Part shown: positions 41,902-50,858 of the stretch, in pieces
How positions within the stretch are numbered: the stretch's first letter is position 1
Layout: every line of letters starts with the position of its first letter
NCBI GenBank assembly: GCA_023428025.1
Contig: JAEYZN010000039.1
Coordinates: 27,331-91,330 of the forward strand
Source of the DNA: Bacillota bacterium
GTDB taxonomy: Bacteria > Bacillota > Clostridia > Christensenellales > SZUA-584
Direction: 5' to 3'
Length of the DNA: 64,000 nt
Notes under the pieces: model-generated
Databases searched by the model: none
What the model was told of the DNA's origin: nothing
What the model saw: only the letters and a program-made list of their open reading frames with translations
Made by a program: the position numbers and the translations under genes

Positions 41902-42219
41902 ATGAACATCGAAAAGGCCCGGCAACGCTATATCCCGATGAGCGAGACGATGTTGTACATCCTGCTCTCGCTGCGCCAGGAGCGCCACGGCTACGGCATC
42001 ATGCAGCATGTGAAGGCGCTGACGGACGGGCGCATCGTGTTGGGCGCGGGCACCATTTATCAGAGCATCGGCAAGCTGGAGTCGGATGGCCTCATCCGTG
42101 CGGGCCGCGAGGAAAACCGCAAGAAGTATTACGCGATCACGCCGCTGGGCAGTGCGATACTGAACGAGGAAGCCGTAAGAATCCGCGAGGTTTACCGCCA
42201 TTTGGAGGTGCTGGAATGA
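41902..42219 (+). CDS. PadR-family repressor
   Basis: 105 residues: PadR-type winged helix (MLYILLSLRQERHGYGIMQHVKAL, then GTIYQSIGKLESDGLI, then KKYYAITPLG). It probably represses its own promoter through the ATATCA-N5-TGATAT sites just upstream. It overlaps the DUF2812 gene by 4 bases. Confidence 0.93.
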   Translation: MNIEKARQRYIPMSETMLYILLSLRQERHGYGIMQHVKALTDGRIVLGAGTIYQSIGKLESDGLIRAGREENRKKYYAITPLGSAILNEEAVRIREVYRHLEVLE

Positions 42220-42749
42220 AAAACATCAGAAGATATTGGCTGACGCCGTTTAAGTATGTGGTTCCGGCGGATTACGAGAATTGGTTTGAAGAGCTGGCCG
42301 CTGCGGGCTGGCATCCGGTGAAGGTGGGCCAGTGGAGCAGCCTCGCGATGCGCTTCGCCCAAGGCGCGCCCAGGAAATACCGCTATGTGGTGGATGTGCA
42401 GCCCACACCCAGGCGGGACTATATGCGCGCGTATGAGGACTTCGGCTGGGAGTTCGTCGGGCAGATGGCGAGCGTGTTTGTGTGGCGGCGCGTGTATGAC
42501 GGCGAACGCCCCGAATCGTTCACCGACGCGCCCAGCCGGCGCGGGCGTAACAGGCGCTTTATCTGGGCTGTGTCCTTGTCGTTCGCGATGGCTTTGCTGG
42601 GCAGCTTGATAACCGGCGGGGCTGCGATTTTCGCGCCGCTGGACGCTTCCCGCAGATGGGAACTGGGCATCATGGCGGTGCTTTTAATCGCGGCGGCCGC
42701 CGCATTGGGCGCCGTGATGGTACGCATACGCAAAAACATGGACCGGTAG
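42216..42749 (+). CDS. DUF2812 membrane protein
   Basis: 177 residues. The N-terminal DUF2812 part reads ENWFEELAAAGWHPVKV ... FVWRRVYDGERPESFTD and is followed by two membrane helices (about 110-130 and 142-160). DUF2812 proteins are regularly paired with PadR regulators; their role is unknown, perhaps in envelope stress. Confidence 0.88.
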   Translation: MKNIRRYWLTPFKYVVPADYENWFEELAAAGWHPVKVGQWSSLAMRFAQGAPRKYRYVVDVQPTPRRDYMRAYEDFGWEFVGQMASVFVWRRVYDGERPESFTDAPSRRGRNRRFIWAVSLSFAMALLGSLITGGAAIFAPLDASRRWELGIMAVLLIAAAAALGAVMVRIRKNMDR

Positions 42750-42772
42750 AGACCGTTTCATGAAGCAGATTT

Positions 42773-42818
42773 AAAAAGGCGGACGGGCTGTGGGTTCACC
42801 CATGTAAGCCTTTTATAT
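42773..42818. terminator. Terminator between convergent genes
   Basis: An outer stem AAAGGC/GCCTTT encloses an inner TGGGT/ACCCA hairpin and is followed by T-rich sequence on the plus strand. Confidence 0.5.
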
Positions 42819-42836
42819 CGCCATAAATACCAACCT

Positions 42837-44510
42837 TCAGCCGCCCGGCTCATCCCACGAGCGCGTGTTCTCGTAGCGCTCCACCAGCTCGTTCGCATCC
42901 CTGATGATACGCGCGTCGAAGCCGAGATGTTCGAGCAAGCGTATCGCGTTGCGCGTCTGCGACGGCCCCGGCTTGATCAGATAGTCGAACCGGATGCCCT
43001 CCGGCGTCATCGTCTCGCGGAAATGGTAATTGTCGTACACGCCCGCCAGCAGGCGCGTCAGTTCAATATCGTGCGTGGCCACGGCGAACAGGCCGTCCCG
43101 ACCGCGCAGGTATCGCAGCACCGCGGCGGACGCGGCGATGCGCTCCACCGTGTTGGTGCCTTTGAGTATCTCGTCGATATAGCACACGCAATTCACCTCG
43201 CGCAGCTTGTCGATGATGCGCCTCAGAGACTTGATCTCGGTCATGAAGTAGCTCTCGCTCGCGGCGATATCGTCCCGCACCGCCATCGACGTCATCACCA
43301 GCGCGGGCCGCGTGCAAAAAGCCGCCGCCGTACAGGTGTGCACCGTCTGTGCGAGTATGCCGTTTATCGCCACCGCCTTGATGAACGTGGATTTGCCGGA
43401 CGCGTTGGAGCCGGAAACCAGGCTGGACGCGTTCAGCGCCGCCGTGTTGGGCACCGGCTTGTCCAGCAGCGGGTGGCAGATATCCTCCGCCTCGATGCGG
43501 TTTTCAGTGATGAATTCAGGGCGCGACCACAGCGGCAGACTCTTGCGGTAAGACAGCACCGCGATCATCGCGTCCAGCTCACCCACGCCGCGGTACAGCT
43601 GCCGGAACTCCGCCTGATGGCGCTCCAGCGTGCCGATGATGCGGTTGAACCCGCGTATGTTGCTCAGCGACAGGATGTGGAAGTATTCGGCGAAGGCGTC
43701 CGCGTCGGACATGCGCTCCGCCATCAGGCCGGACAGCCGCCCGCCCAGGCTTTTGAACCGAGCGAAGCTGTCCGCAATGGCCCGTCCCACCGGATGCGCG
43801 TCCTTGAGCGGCGTTTTGCCTATCTGACGGGCCCCCCACAGCAGCGCGGAAAAGCACCGCAGCGACGCCAGCTCCACCTCCATGCGGCGCTTGAAGCGGT
43901 AATAGACCACGCCGTTCGTCACGACCGACGCGGCCAGCAGCAATCCGCCCGCCGCCCTGTTCACGAACAGCAGCGCCAAAGCCGCCAGCGGCAGCAGCGC
44001 CAGCACACGGTACAGCCACGGATGCCTGATGCGTTTGGCCGAAATATCGTAACAATACGCATACAGCGCGTTGCCCGGCATTTTACCCATCTTGGACAGC
44101 AGCACCTGCAGGTCCAGCCGCTGCTCCGGGTGCGCGTCCAGCCAGTCCAGCAGCGCCTCGCGCGTGTGCAGAGCCTCCATGTCGAACGACGGCTCATGCA
44201 GCAGCGCGTAGAGGTATTCCTCCCCCACGGACGTCTGGCAGGCGTTGAGCTTGTCCAGCACCTTGTCCATATCGAGGTCGTTCCAGGTGATGTCGTCCAC
44301 GTGGTGCGGCACCTCTTTTTTCCGCAGCTGCCAGTAGCCCGACACGTCGATGCGGTCTTCCGGCGGCTTTACGGGCATGCCAAAGGACGCGGCCAGACGG
44401 GCGCGGCGCTTTTTGTTGCCGGTCATCATCAGGGTGGCGATCACCACTGCCGCGGCTATCACCGCCAGTATGATCCACAACACGGGGTTCGCAAATATCA
44501 CGGCGCTCAT
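42837..44510 (-). CDS. Membrane-anchored MutS-family ATPase
   Basis: 557 residues. The start at 44510 has AAGGAG 6 bases upstream. An N-terminal membrane helix (about 8-30) is followed by a MutS III-like lever region; two further hydrophobic segments lie at about 175-215. The ATPase domain has GSNASGKST (about 367-375), then SMAVRDDIAASESYFMTE and the Walker B CYIDEILKGTNTVER, and ATHDIELT. It lacks the mismatch-binding domain of MutS and the Smr nuclease of MutS2. Membrane-bound MutS-like proteins are known in Firmicutes; what they do is not clear. Confidence 0.82.
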   Translation of the reverse strand: MSAVIFANPVLWIILAVIAAAVVIATLMMTGNKKRRARLAASFGMPVKPPEDRIDVSGYWQLRKKEVPHHVDDITWNDLDMDKVLDKLNACQTSVGEEYLYALLHEPSFDMEALHTREALLDWLDAHPEQRLDLQVLLSKMGKMPGNALYAYCYDISAKRIRHPWLYRVLALLPLAALALLFVNRAAGGLLLAASVVTNGVVYYRFKRRMEVELASLRCFSALLWGARQIGKTPLKDAHPVGRAIADSFARFKSLGGRLSGLMAERMSDADAFAEYFHILSLSNIRGFNRIIGTLERHQAEFRQLYRGVGELDAMIAVLSYRKSLPLWSRPEFITENRIEAEDICHPLLDKPVPNTAALNASSLVSGSNASGKSTFIKAVAINGILAQTVHTCTAAAFCTRPALVMTSMAVRDDIAASESYFMTEIKSLRRIIDKLREVNCVCYIDEILKGTNTVERIAASAAVLRYLRGRDGLFAVATHDIELTRLLAGVYDNYHFRETMTPEGIRFDYLIKPGPSQTRNAIRLLEHLGFDARIIRDANELVERYENTRSWDEPGG

Positions 44511-44583
44511 ACGCGCTCCTTTCTGTATGCTCTCTCCCATATTATAGGCCCATCCGCCCCTGTCCGCAACTTTTGAGGCGCAT

Positions 44584-44608
44584 AAAAAGACGCCACTGTC
44601 ACGGCGCC
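44584..44608 (-). terminator. Possible minus-strand terminator
   Basis: GGCGCC and GGCGTC (one G-U pair) around an 8-base loop, followed by five T on the minus strand. It lies about 180 bases after the pirin gene. Confidence 0.5.
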
Positions 44609-44785
44609 TCAGGCTATGCATCCATTAAGAAGAAATCCTGTGAGCGGCCTGCGGCTTGCGTAACGCAATAAAGGGCGCAGGCGAGGGAAGGATACGCCGC
44701 CGCTCCGCATCCGGCCTGCGGCAATCAAGCCGTCGAAGACGTTAACAGCCTTGTCATTCGAGTTTCTTCACTTTGGCTTCCCTGC

Positions 44786-45637
44786 TCATGCCTTGTGCTT
44801 GATGAACGTGCCGTCCTCCAGCTCCCAGAACGCCAGCCTCAGTTCATCCGGCGTGTTCATGACGATGGGCCCGCCCCACGCGATGGGCTCGCGCAATGGC
44901 CTGCCGCACAGCAGCAGGAAGCGCAGCCCTTCCTCTCCCGCAGCCGCGCGAAAGCCGTCGCCGTCACCGAAGAGCACCGCGTGCTTCAGCGCCACCTTCT
45001 CCCCCGGCTCCGGCCCGAACATGCCTGCACCCGCCAGTATATATATGAACAGCATGCCTTCCGCGTCGGTATCCGCCTGCCACACCGCGCCCGGCTGCAG
45101 TGCCACATCCAGATAGAGCGGCTGTACATAATCGCCCTGCGTCGCGCCTGCTGTGTCTTTATACGTTCCGGATATCACGCGCACTTCCGCGCCCTCTTCA
45201 CGCACCGCGGGTATCTGCGCCTGTGTGATGCCGTTGTATTTCGGTTCGCCCATCTTGTGCGCCGCGGGCATGTTCAGCCACAGCTGCACGCCCAGCATGC
45301 GCTCGCTGGGTTTGGGCATCTCCTGATGGATGATGCCGGAGCCCGCCGTCATCCACTGGCACTCACCGTCTTCGATCACGCCCTTGTTGCCCAGGCTGTC
45401 GCCATGCTCGATGCGCCCGCTGATCAGGTACGTAATCGTCTCGATGCCCCGGTGCGGGTGCCACGGGAAGCCCTTGACGTAGTCGTCCGGGTTTGTCGAG
45501 TCGAACGCGTCCAGCATCAGGAACGGATCAAAATCCTGCGTGTCGTCCCGCCCCAGCACACGCACCAGATGCACGCCAGCGCCATCCACGGTGGCATGCC
45601 CCGTCACGATTTTCCTCACCTGCCGTACACTGCTCAT
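44786..45637 (-). CDS. Pirin-family protein
   Basis: 283 residues; the start at 45637 has AAGGAG before it. The N-terminal cupin carries the iron ligands in WHPHRGIETITYL and, after about 40 residues, GSGIIHQEM; a C-terminal cupin follows. Pirins bind one metal ion; some are quercetinases. The gene stands alone. Confidence 0.92.
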   Translation of the reverse strand: MSSVRQVRKIVTGHATVDGAGVHLVRVLGRDDTQDFDPFLMLDAFDSTNPDDYVKGFPWHPHRGIETITYLISGRIEHGDSLGNKGVIEDGECQWMTAGSGIIHQEMPKPSERMLGVQLWLNMPAAHKMGEPKYNGITQAQIPAVREEGAEVRVISGTYKDTAGATQGDYVQPLYLDVALQPGAVWQADTDAEGMLFIYILAGAGMFGPEPGEKVALKHAVLFGDGDGFRAAAGEEGLRFLLLCGRPLREPIAWGGPIVMNTPDELRLAFWELEDGTFIKHKA

Positions 45638-46049
45638 GCGTCTTCTCCTTTCAGGCCGGAGCCTTCCTCTTTGTATATCACTCTTAGAAGCCGATATCTC
45701 GATATAATACATACCAATGTGACGAGGATATATCGCATATCCCCATTGGACAGAAGCCGATTCAGACCATCGTTGGTTTTAAATCCGCTGATGATCTTTG
45801 TCAGTTCGGGCTGGGCTTTATCAATATGCCTTACAATCAATTATATGATAATTGACCCGCAACCTCAAGGGCATGATGGAAACATCGTCTATTTGTGATA
45901 TCATCCGGCAAACCGCACATGGGGATGGTTAGGGTGATCCGCGAAATCATGAGACGTGATCCGGAAACGCCGCCGCGGCTCTGCACGCAGTTGCATGGCA
46001 ACGCCATGTGGGTTACAACCGGATGGACAAAACAGCGTTCGTCCAGTGG
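45638..46049. other. Gene-free stretch
   Basis: No supported gene. Short frames on both strands (for example 45634-45840 minus, which would need a TTG start without a site) have no recognisable domain. Confidence 0.4.
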
Positions 46050-46586
46050 TTATAAGACGGGATGATGCGGCCATAAAACACACTCTTTCACCAGCGCGTA
46101 CATTTTCATATCTTTTATGCTGCCGTTTTTGACAGCGTTTTTTCTCAAAGTGCCTTCCAACGAAAACCCGGCCTTTTCAAGTATGCGGCAGGACCCCGCG
46201 TTATCCGCAAAGGGTTCCGCAAAAATCCGTATGATGTCCGTGGTGCTGAAAATCAGGTCGCATACCTGCTTAACAGCGCATGTCCCGTACCCCTGCCCCC
46301 AATGCGCCTCCGAAATATAATAGCCCATTTCTGCGGTTTGTGAATGGATGTTGTCCTTGCGGAAAACGCCGATGCTTCCGATCACCCTGCCGCCCAAGGT
46401 AACGGCAAACGCAAAGGTTTTGTTCTTATCTGAACTGCGCATCGCCTTTATATACGCTGCCGCGTCGTCGGATGTGTAAGGAAAGGGCAGCCCGTCCCGC
46501 AAATTATCCAGAATCTTTTTGTTGTTGAGTATGGCCGCCAGGTCATCGGCGTCATCCAGGCGCCAGGAACGTATTTTGCAATTCAT
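46050..46586 (-). CDS. GNAT acetyltransferase (RimJ/RimL type)
   Basis: 178 residues from the ATG at 46586 (GGGGTGG upstream). The acetyl-CoA site is GYYISEAHWGQGYGTCAV, and NAGSCRILEKAGF is the conserved C-terminal block. It moves an acetyl group onto an amine or protein N-terminus. The target is unknown. Confidence 0.9.
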   Translation of the reverse strand: MNCKIRSWRLDDADDLAAILNNKKILDNLRDGLPFPYTSDDAAAYIKAMRSSDKNKTFAFAVTLGGRVIGSIGVFRKDNIHSQTAEMGYYISEAHWGQGYGTCAVKQVCDLIFSTTDIIRIFAEPFADNAGSCRILEKAGFSLEGTLRKNAVKNGSIKDMKMYALVKECVLWPHHPVL

Positions 46587-46627
46587 TCTGCCACCCCCTG
46601 AATCCACTTATCTCTTTAAAGCATACC

Positions 46628-46671
46628 AAAAAGAAGGGTGCGCCGCAACAGTCCTCTGTGACAGCACGCCC
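46628..46671 (-). terminator. Long hairpin terminator after the ArsC-like gene
   Basis: On the minus strand GGGCGTGCTGTCACAG and CTGTTGCGGCGCACCC pair over 16 positions with several G-U pairs and a 4-base loop, followed by TTCTTTTT. It lies 28 bases after the stop and resembles the hairpin at 12473-12511. Confidence 0.75.
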
Positions 46672-46699
46672 TTGCCGGATTTACATTTATGATGCCTGC

Positions 46700-47056
46700 C
46701 TACAGCAGCGCCTTCTCCCAGTCCGCTTCTTTGAACCCGACCAGCACCCGGCCATCCGCCACCAGCAGCGGGCGCTTCACCAGCATCCCGTCCGTCGCCA
46801 GCAGCGCGATCATCTCGTCCGCGCTCATGGACGGCAGTCTGTCCGCCAGAGCCATGGAGCGGTACAGCATGCCGCTGGTGTTGAAAAAGCGCTTGGGCGC
46901 CAGGCCACTCTTTTCGATCCAGCCGCGCAGCTCGTCCGCAGACGGGTTCTCCAGCTTGATGTCGCGGAAGGTATATGCCACACCGTGCGCGTCCAGCCAC
47001 TTCTGCGCCTTCTGGCAGGTGGTGCATCTGGGGTAACAGACGAACAGCGCGCTCAT
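46700..47056 (-). CDS. ArsC/Spx-family (YffB-like) thiol protein
   Basis: 118 residues. The start at 47056 overlaps the oxidoreductase stop (ATGA), so translation is coupled. The N-terminal CYPRCTTC carries the ArsC-type active Cys (C11) with CxxC (C11, C14). The later KRPLLV ... VLVGFKEADW pattern is that of the YffB/Spx-like group. The physiological substrate is unclear; arsenate reduction is not implied without an ars operon. Confidence 0.88.
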   Translation of the reverse strand: MSALFVCYPRCTTCQKAQKWLDAHGVAYTFRDIKLENPSADELRGWIEKSGLAPKRFFNTSGMLYRSMALADRLPSMSADEMIALLATDGMLVKRPLLVADGRVLVGFKEADWEKALL

Positions 47057-48066
47057 CTGTTGTCCGCGTCGTACACGACGCCCCACATCTGGCGCAGCTT
47101 CTCCATCGTCTCCGCGAGCCTGACGGATTCGTCCAGCGTGATCTCGGGCGCTTCCTTCAGGCCCTGCCGGTAGTAGCTCTGCACCGCCGCCGCCTCATAC
47201 TGGAAGCCGAACGACGGATAAGGCACTTCAAACAACTCGCGCCCGCCGTTGCAGTCGAATATATCGTCGCCGGAAAGCTTCAGCTCGGCGCGGTTGGCGC
47301 GCCACCAGTCGTAGCCCTCACCGATCACCACGTAGCCCTCGGAGCCGCTGATGACCACCTTGTTGTCCATCTTGGCGGACAAGGCGCTGCTCAGCACCGC
47401 GATTTTGCCGTCTGGATACTGCAGCGTGAAGCTGTTCACCTCGTCGATGCCATTATTCACAATGGCCGAGCCGGAGAGCGACACGTAGTCCGACCCGAAC
47501 GCCGCGAACGCCATGGCCAGCGGGTATATGCCCACGTCCATCAGCGCGCCGCCCGCCATCGATCTCTGAAAACGCCACTGCACGCGGTCCGCGCTGGAGT
47601 CGATGCCGAAGTTGGCGAGCAGTGCCTTGGGCGTGCCGATGCGGCCCGTCTTCACCCATTCCAGCGCCCTCTTCACCGCCGGGAAGAACCGCGTCCACAT
47701 GCCTTCCATGAAGAACACATCCTTCTCGCGCGCCTTCGCCACCATCGCCTTCACCTCGGCGGCGCCCACGCCTAATGGCTTCTCGCACAGCACCGCGCGC
47801 CCGGTCTCCAGGAACATCAGCGAATTTTCGATATGCATGGTGTTGGGCGTCCCGATGTACACGATGTCGATAGCGTCGTCCTTCGCCATCTCCCCGTAGC
47901 TGCCGTAGCTTTTGGTGATGCCGTATTTATCCGCAAACGCCCTGGCGGTGTCCGCGTTGCGGGACGCCACCGCGTATATCTCCGCGCCCTCCACATGCTT
48001 CAAACCGTCGGTGAAGCGGCCCGATATGTATCCCGTGCCGACAATGCCCCACTTTGTCTTCTTCAT
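47053..48066 (-). CDS. Gfo/Idh/MocA-family oxidoreductase
   Basis: 337 residues. The NAD(P) loop is GTGYISGRF (about 9-17), and the EKPLGV motif follows in the middle; the C-terminal domain is the typical beta-sheet of the family. It oxidises or reduces a sugar or sugar-acid; substrate unknown. AAAGGAA precedes the ATG. It forms a two-gene unit with the ArsC-like gene. Confidence 0.92.
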   Translation of the reverse strand: MKKTKWGIVGTGYISGRFTDGLKHVEGAEIYAVASRNADTARAFADKYGITKSYGSYGEMAKDDAIDIVYIGTPNTMHIENSLMFLETGRAVLCEKPLGVGAAEVKAMVAKAREKDVFFMEGMWTRFFPAVKRALEWVKTGRIGTPKALLANFGIDSSADRVQWRFQRSMAGGALMDVGIYPLAMAFAAFGSDYVSLSGSAIVNNGIDEVNSFTLQYPDGKIAVLSSALSAKMDNKVVISGSEGYVVIGEGYDWWRANRAELKLSGDDIFDCNGGRELFEVPYPSFGFQYEAAAVQSYYRQGLKEAPEITLDESVRLAETMEKLRQMWGVVYDADNR

Positions 48067-48176
48067 CGCATTAAATTCCTTTCGCGCTTATCACAGACAT
48101 GCCCAGTCCGGTCATGAACCCATGTCCATTATAACGCTTTCCGCTGTCAGATGGAAAGACTTCCCGTCTTAAAATA

Positions 48177-48809
48177 TCACAGGGCGGCCAGCAGATGGTC
48201 CGCCAGCGCCTCCAGCTGATAGGCCATCGTCACCGCGCCGGGGTCCAGATGCCCCACGCCCTTGCCTGCCTGATAGCACGCGCGCCCGCGCACCGCTTCC
48301 ATGTCCTTCGTGGCTTCGGCGCCCGCCAAGGCTGCCGCCTTCATCGCGGCATAGGCCGCCGCCTCGTCGGGCAGCGCGGCCCGCATCGCCTGCACCGCCG
48401 GATGCAGCGCGTCGATCATCGTCTTCTGCCCCGGCTGCGCGTTGCCCCGCGCCATGATGGCCGCCAGCATCGCGTCCAGCACGTCCGCCACGCCGGAAGC
48501 GTCCAGGCTGTCTTTACCCGCCGTCGCTTTGGCCGCGCCGATATACGCGCTGCCGTACAGCACGCCGGACGACCCGCCCACCGCGGACATCAGCGTCATG
48601 CCCGCCTTTTTGAACATGTCGCTCAATGGCAGCGCCGCCAGCTCGTCCGCCAGCGCCGTGAGCTTGGTGAAGCCGGCGTTCAGGTTCGCCCAGTGGTCGC
48701 CGTCTCCCGTGGCCGCGTCCAGCGCCGTCACATAGTCCTTGCCCGCATTGATCTTATCCGCCACAGCTTTTAAGTATTCCACGTATATCGCGCTCGTCAA
48801 AGCCGTCAT
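48177..48809 (-). CDS. dhaL: Dihydroxyacetone kinase subunit DhaL
   Basis: 210 residues with the nucleotide/metal loop AATGDGDHW (Asp31, Asp36, Asp38) and GGSSGVLYGSAY further on. DhaL binds the ADP/ATP and passes the phosphate to dihydroxyacetone held by DhaK. It overlaps dhaK by 4 bases. No DhaM (the PTS phosphate donor) is encoded in the window. Confidence 0.93.
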   Translation of the reverse strand: MTALTSAIYVEYLKAVADKINAGKDYVTALDAATGDGDHWANLNAGFTKLTALADELAALPLSDMFKKAGMTLMSAVGGSSGVLYGSAYIGAAKATAGKDSLDASGVADVLDAMLAAIMARGNAQPGQKTMIDALHPAVQAMRAALPDEAAAYAAMKAAALAGAEATKDMEAVRGRACYQAGKGVGHLDPGAVTMAYQLEALADHLLAAL

Positions 48810-49813
48810 GATATCTTCCCTTCCTTGAACGCGGGCGTGTCGGCGGGCGCGTCCAGCAGCGCCTTCAGCTCGTCGTCCAGCCGCAGCACCGTCAGCGAGC
48901 AGCCCGCCATCTCCAGCGACGTCATGTAGTTGCCTACGTAGGATTTATAGACGCGCACGCCCGCGGCTTCCAGCCAGCGGTGCGCCTGCATGCAGAGGAT
49001 GTTCAGCTCCATCAGCGGCGTGGCCCCGAGGCCGTTCACCATCAGCGCCACCTCGCGCCCGGCAATGCCGCCGTCGTGGTCAAAATCCCGGCTGATCGCG
49101 CCCAACAGCTCCGCGGCGATGTCCCGCGCGGGCATGATGTCGGTCCGACGCACGCCCGGCTCGCCGTGGATGCCCATGCCGATCTCGATCTCGCTGTCGC
49201 CCAGCGTGAAGCCCGGCTTGCCCACCGCCGGAATGATGCACGACGACATCGCCATGCCCATGCTGCGGATGTTCTTCACCGTCTTTTCGGCGGCGGCCTT
49301 CACTTCGGCCAGCGTCGCGCCCGCTTCCGCCTTCGCGCCCGCCAGCTTGTGCACGAACACCGTGCCCGCAATGCCGCGCCGCCCCGTTGAGAACGTGGAA
49401 TCCTCCACGGCCACGTCGTCCTTCACCACCACGTAATCCACCGTGACGCCTTCCATTCTGGCCAGCTCCGCCGCCATCGTGAAGTTCATCAGGTCGCCCG
49501 AGTAGTTCTTGATGACCAGCAGCACGCCCTTGCCCGTGTCCGCTTCCTGGATGCCCGCCAGCACGCGCTCCGGGTCCGGCGAGGCAAACACGTTGCCCGC
49601 CACCGCCGCGTCCAGCATTCCGGTGCCCACATAGCCCGCGTGCGCCGGCTCGTGCCCGCTGCCCCCGCCCGACACCAGACCCACCTTGTCGGCCTTGGCG
49701 CGGCGCGAGATCACGCCCTTGCCCGGCACGTGCTTCAGCTGCGGGTTCGCCAGCGCGAGGCCTTCCAGCATTTCCTCCACCACATTCTCCGGCTGATTGA
49801 TGATCTTCTTCAT
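48806..49813 (-). CDS. dhaK: Dihydroxyacetone kinase subunit DhaK
   Basis: 335 residues. The substrate site includes GGGSGHEPAH (His54) and the covalent-binding His216 in MGIHGEPG. It binds dihydroxyacetone as a hemiaminal. It lies 22 bases after the aldolase gene, so aldolase, DhaK and DhaL form one operon. Its product, dihydroxyacetone phosphate, is a substrate of that aldolase type. Confidence 0.94.
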   Translation of the reverse strand: MKKIINQPENVVEEMLEGLALANPQLKHVPGKGVISRRAKADKVGLVSGGGSGHEPAHAGYVGTGMLDAAVAGNVFASPDPERVLAGIQEADTGKGVLLVIKNYSGDLMNFTMAAELARMEGVTVDYVVVKDDVAVEDSTFSTGRRGIAGTVFVHKLAGAKAEAGATLAEVKAAAEKTVKNIRSMGMAMSSCIIPAVGKPGFTLGDSEIEIGMGIHGEPGVRRTDIMPARDIAAELLGAISRDFDHDGGIAGREVALMVNGLGATPLMELNILCMQAHRWLEAAGVRVYKSYVGNYMTSLEMAGCSLTVLRLDDELKALLDAPADTPAFKEGKIS

Positions 49814-49835
49814 GGCGCGGTCTCCTTTCGTTGCG

Positions 49836-50708
49836 TCAGCCCTTCGCGTTCTGGAAAAGCTGTATCCTGTCCTTGGCCTTCTGCTTCATGATCTCCTTGG
49901 ACATATGCGCGATGTCGTGGTAATACAGCGGTATCTTCGTTTCTTCAATCGCCTTGGCGATCTCCGGGATGGGCGCGGTACCCAGCTCGGTGTAATGGTT
50001 GATCTTGTTGAGGCCCGCGTCGATGGCATCCAGTATCTGCGCGTCGTCCACGCCGGACGAGCCATGCATCACCAGCCCGCAGTCCACCTGCGACCGTATC
50101 TTCTTCAGCAGTGCGATGTCCAGCTTGGGCGCCTCCACGAATATGCCGTGCACCGTGCCGAACGAGACGGTCAGCATATCCACATTGGTGCGCTTTACAA
50201 ACTCCGCCGCTTCCTCCGGCTTGGTGAAGTAGTCCTCGATATGGTCGATGGGCGCGCCGAACTCGGTGCAGCCGCCGTGACCCACCACGTTGGAGGGCAT
50301 CTGCCCCACCTCCGCCTCCACGATGACGCCGAGGCTGTGCGCCAGCTCCGTGAACGCCTTGACCTTGCCCGCGTTCTCGTCAAACGGCAGGTGCGCGCAG
50401 TCGTACATGATGGACGTGAAACCGTTGCGCACCGCCTTCATCACGTATTCGTGCGTGATGCCGTGGTCCAGATGGATGATGACCGGCACCCTGGCGCGCA
50501 TCGCGAAATGCACGAACAGCGGCCCGAACACGTCGATGGGCGCGAAGGGCTCGTGCAGCTGCGCGTGGCTCAGCATCACCGGCGCGTCCAGCTCCTCCGC
50601 CGCCTCGATGACGGCCATGATACCCGGCAGCGTGGTGGTGTTGATGCCCGCGATGGCGTAGTGGTTCTGCTGTGAGTCGAGCAGTATCTCTTTTGCGTTT
50701 GCCAGCAT
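49836..50708 (-). CDS. Class II (zinc) ketose-bisphosphate aldolase
   Basis: 290 residues of the FbaA/GatY/KbaY family. Zinc ligands are seen in IHLDHG, EAEVGQ and CGLVMHGSSG. It joins dihydroxyacetone phosphate and an aldehyde, usually glyceraldehyde-3-phosphate. Fructose- or tagatose-bisphosphate cannot be told apart here. AAGGAG precedes the ATG. It leads the dhaKL operon. Confidence 0.92.
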   Translation of the reverse strand: MLANAKEILLDSQQNHYAIAGINTTTLPGIMAVIEAAEELDAPVMLSHAQLHEPFAPIDVFGPLFVHFAMRARVPVIIHLDHGITHEYVMKAVRNGFTSIMYDCAHLPFDENAGKVKAFTELAHSLGVIVEAEVGQMPSNVVGHGGCTEFGAPIDHIEDYFTKPEEAAEFVKRTNVDMLTVSFGTVHGIFVEAPKLDIALLKKIRSQVDCGLVMHGSSGVDDAQILDAIDAGLNKINHYTELGTAPIPEIAKAIEETKIPLYYHDIAHMSKEIMKQKAKDRIQLFQNAKG

Positions 50709-50759
50709 AAGTTGTCTTTTCTCCTTTGAAAAATATATAGAAATTTATTTAGATTATTT

Positions 50760-50775
50760 TGAAGGCTTGCCTTCA
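50760..50775. promoter_or_regulatory. Inverted repeat before the aldolase-dhaKL operon
   Basis: TGAAGGC-TT-GCCTTCA is a perfect 7-base inverted repeat about 50 bases upstream of the aldolase start and downstream of the DeoR gene. It is a candidate operator for DeoR. Confidence 0.45.
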
Positions 50776-50858
50776 GCCTTTACCCCATAAGCACAGCTTT
50801 TAAGGGGTGCTGAAAAAAGCGGGAACATGAGGTGTATCACTCGTGCAACCAATGGACC

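Noticed and set aside
42927..44576. 549-residue plus-strand ORF
   Set aside because: Antisense shadow of the MutS-like gene.
45634..45840. 68-residue minus-strand ORF starting HIDKAQPELTK-like
   Set aside because: Needs a TTG start without a ribosome site and has no recognisable relatives; kept as gene-free stretch.
46700..47056. Arsenate resistance gene
   Set aside because: The ArsC/Spx fold is there, but no arsenic regulator or pump is near; Spx/YffB-type call is safer.
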